Below are positions 5,563 through 5,769 of a DNA stretch of 5,769 nucleotides, in pieces (position 1 is the stretch's first letter; each line of letters begins with the position of its first letter). Under the pieces are notes generated by a model. That model searched no databases. It was given only the letters and a program-made list of their open reading frames with translations, and was not told the origin of the DNA. This DNA comes from Thermoplasmatales archaeon (GTDB lineage: Archaea > Thermoplasmatota > E2 > DHVEG-1): assembly GCA_023140035.1 (NCBI GenBank), contig JAGLML010000082.1, forward strand, positions 1 to 5,769. The letters run 5' to 3'. The translations under genes were made by a program, and so were the position numbers.

Positions 5563-5769
5563 ATGCGAATTAAAGACGTAGTAATAGTATTGTATATTAT
5601 GTTTATCTTTTTATTTTCTTCAGTTCTGACTGTATCTGTTTCCTCGCAAGATGATTCAATACCTTTTTGGAACATAGAATGGTCGTACAGACAAGAAATA
5701 CAATTACCAATCACAACAAACGATTCACACGCAAAATATCAACCAATCGACATTAGATTAAACTTTGAC
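5563..5769 (+). CDS. Secreted or surface protein, N-terminus only (runs off right edge)
   Basis: The frame is open for 69 codons from ATG 5563 to the window edge. Residues 1-29 form a signal peptide: a basic start MRIKD, a hydrophobic core about 6-24, and a small-residue region SVSSQD where cleavage is likely near 28-29. The mature part begins with FWNIEWSYRQEIQLPI (35-50) and continues to QPIDIRLNF (60-68). This Trp/Tyr-Arg-Gln opening followed by a beta-rich region resembles the start of large predicted cell-surface proteins I recall from uncultured Thermoplasmatota, and the opening of DUF2341-type beta domains. That match is from memory and the rest of the protein is missing. A weak GGA ribosome-binding site lies seven bases before the ATG. 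It would be exported by the Sec route and probably anchored or shed outside the cell. Confidence 0.7.
   Translation, partial: MRIKDVVIVLYIMFIFLFSSVLTVSVSSQDDSIPFWNIEWSYRQEIQLPITTNDSHAKYQPIDIRLNFD

Overview
The window looks like an AT-rich archaeal chromosome segment. The signs are TATA-like boxes about 25 bases upstream of expected starts, short GGTG or GAGG ribosome-binding sites, oligo-T runs after genes, three UbiA-type isoprenoid transferases, and the start of a secreted protein whose opening (FWNxxWxYRQEIxLPI) resembles surface proteins I recall from uncultured Thermoplasmatota. A thermoplasmatotal origin is an inference; no ribosomal or other marker gene is present.

Layout. (1) Positions 1-395, minus strand: the N-terminal 131 codons of an unrecognised basic protein that continues past the left edge. 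(2) About 439-554: a set of four hairpins that matches my recollection of the right end of IS200/IS605 (IS1341-type) elements, where the omega/reRNA of TnpB is encoded. No tnpB is present, so it appears to be an orphan or decayed end. (3) 555-706: AT-rich DNA ending in a TATA-like box. (4) 707-4349, plus strand: a probable operon made of a 55-codon single-pass membrane ORF, two tandem paralogous UbiA-family prenyltransferases (340 and 334 aa), and a CrtI/COG1233-like FAD oxidoreductase (467 aa). The first two overlap (ATGA) and the last two are one base apart. (5) 4350-4496: oligo-T run, TATA-like box and an inverted repeat near the expected transcription start. (6) 4497-5456: a third UbiA-family protein with an NQxxDxxxD motif like the ChlG/BchG branch. 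(7) 5457-5562: AT-rich promoter region. (8) 5563 to the right edge: N-terminus of a secreted or surface protein.

How the genes may work together. UbiA enzymes transfer a prenyl chain from a prenyl diphosphate to an acceptor in the membrane. CrtI-like flavoproteins desaturate, saturate or isomerise isoprenoid chains. The 707-4349 block is therefore best read as an isoprenoid-modifying module (lipid, quinone or carotenoid). The product cannot be told from sequence alone. The tandem pair has features that suggest a distinct UbiA subfamily: a shared polar stretch after the second Asp motif and similar C-terminal tails.
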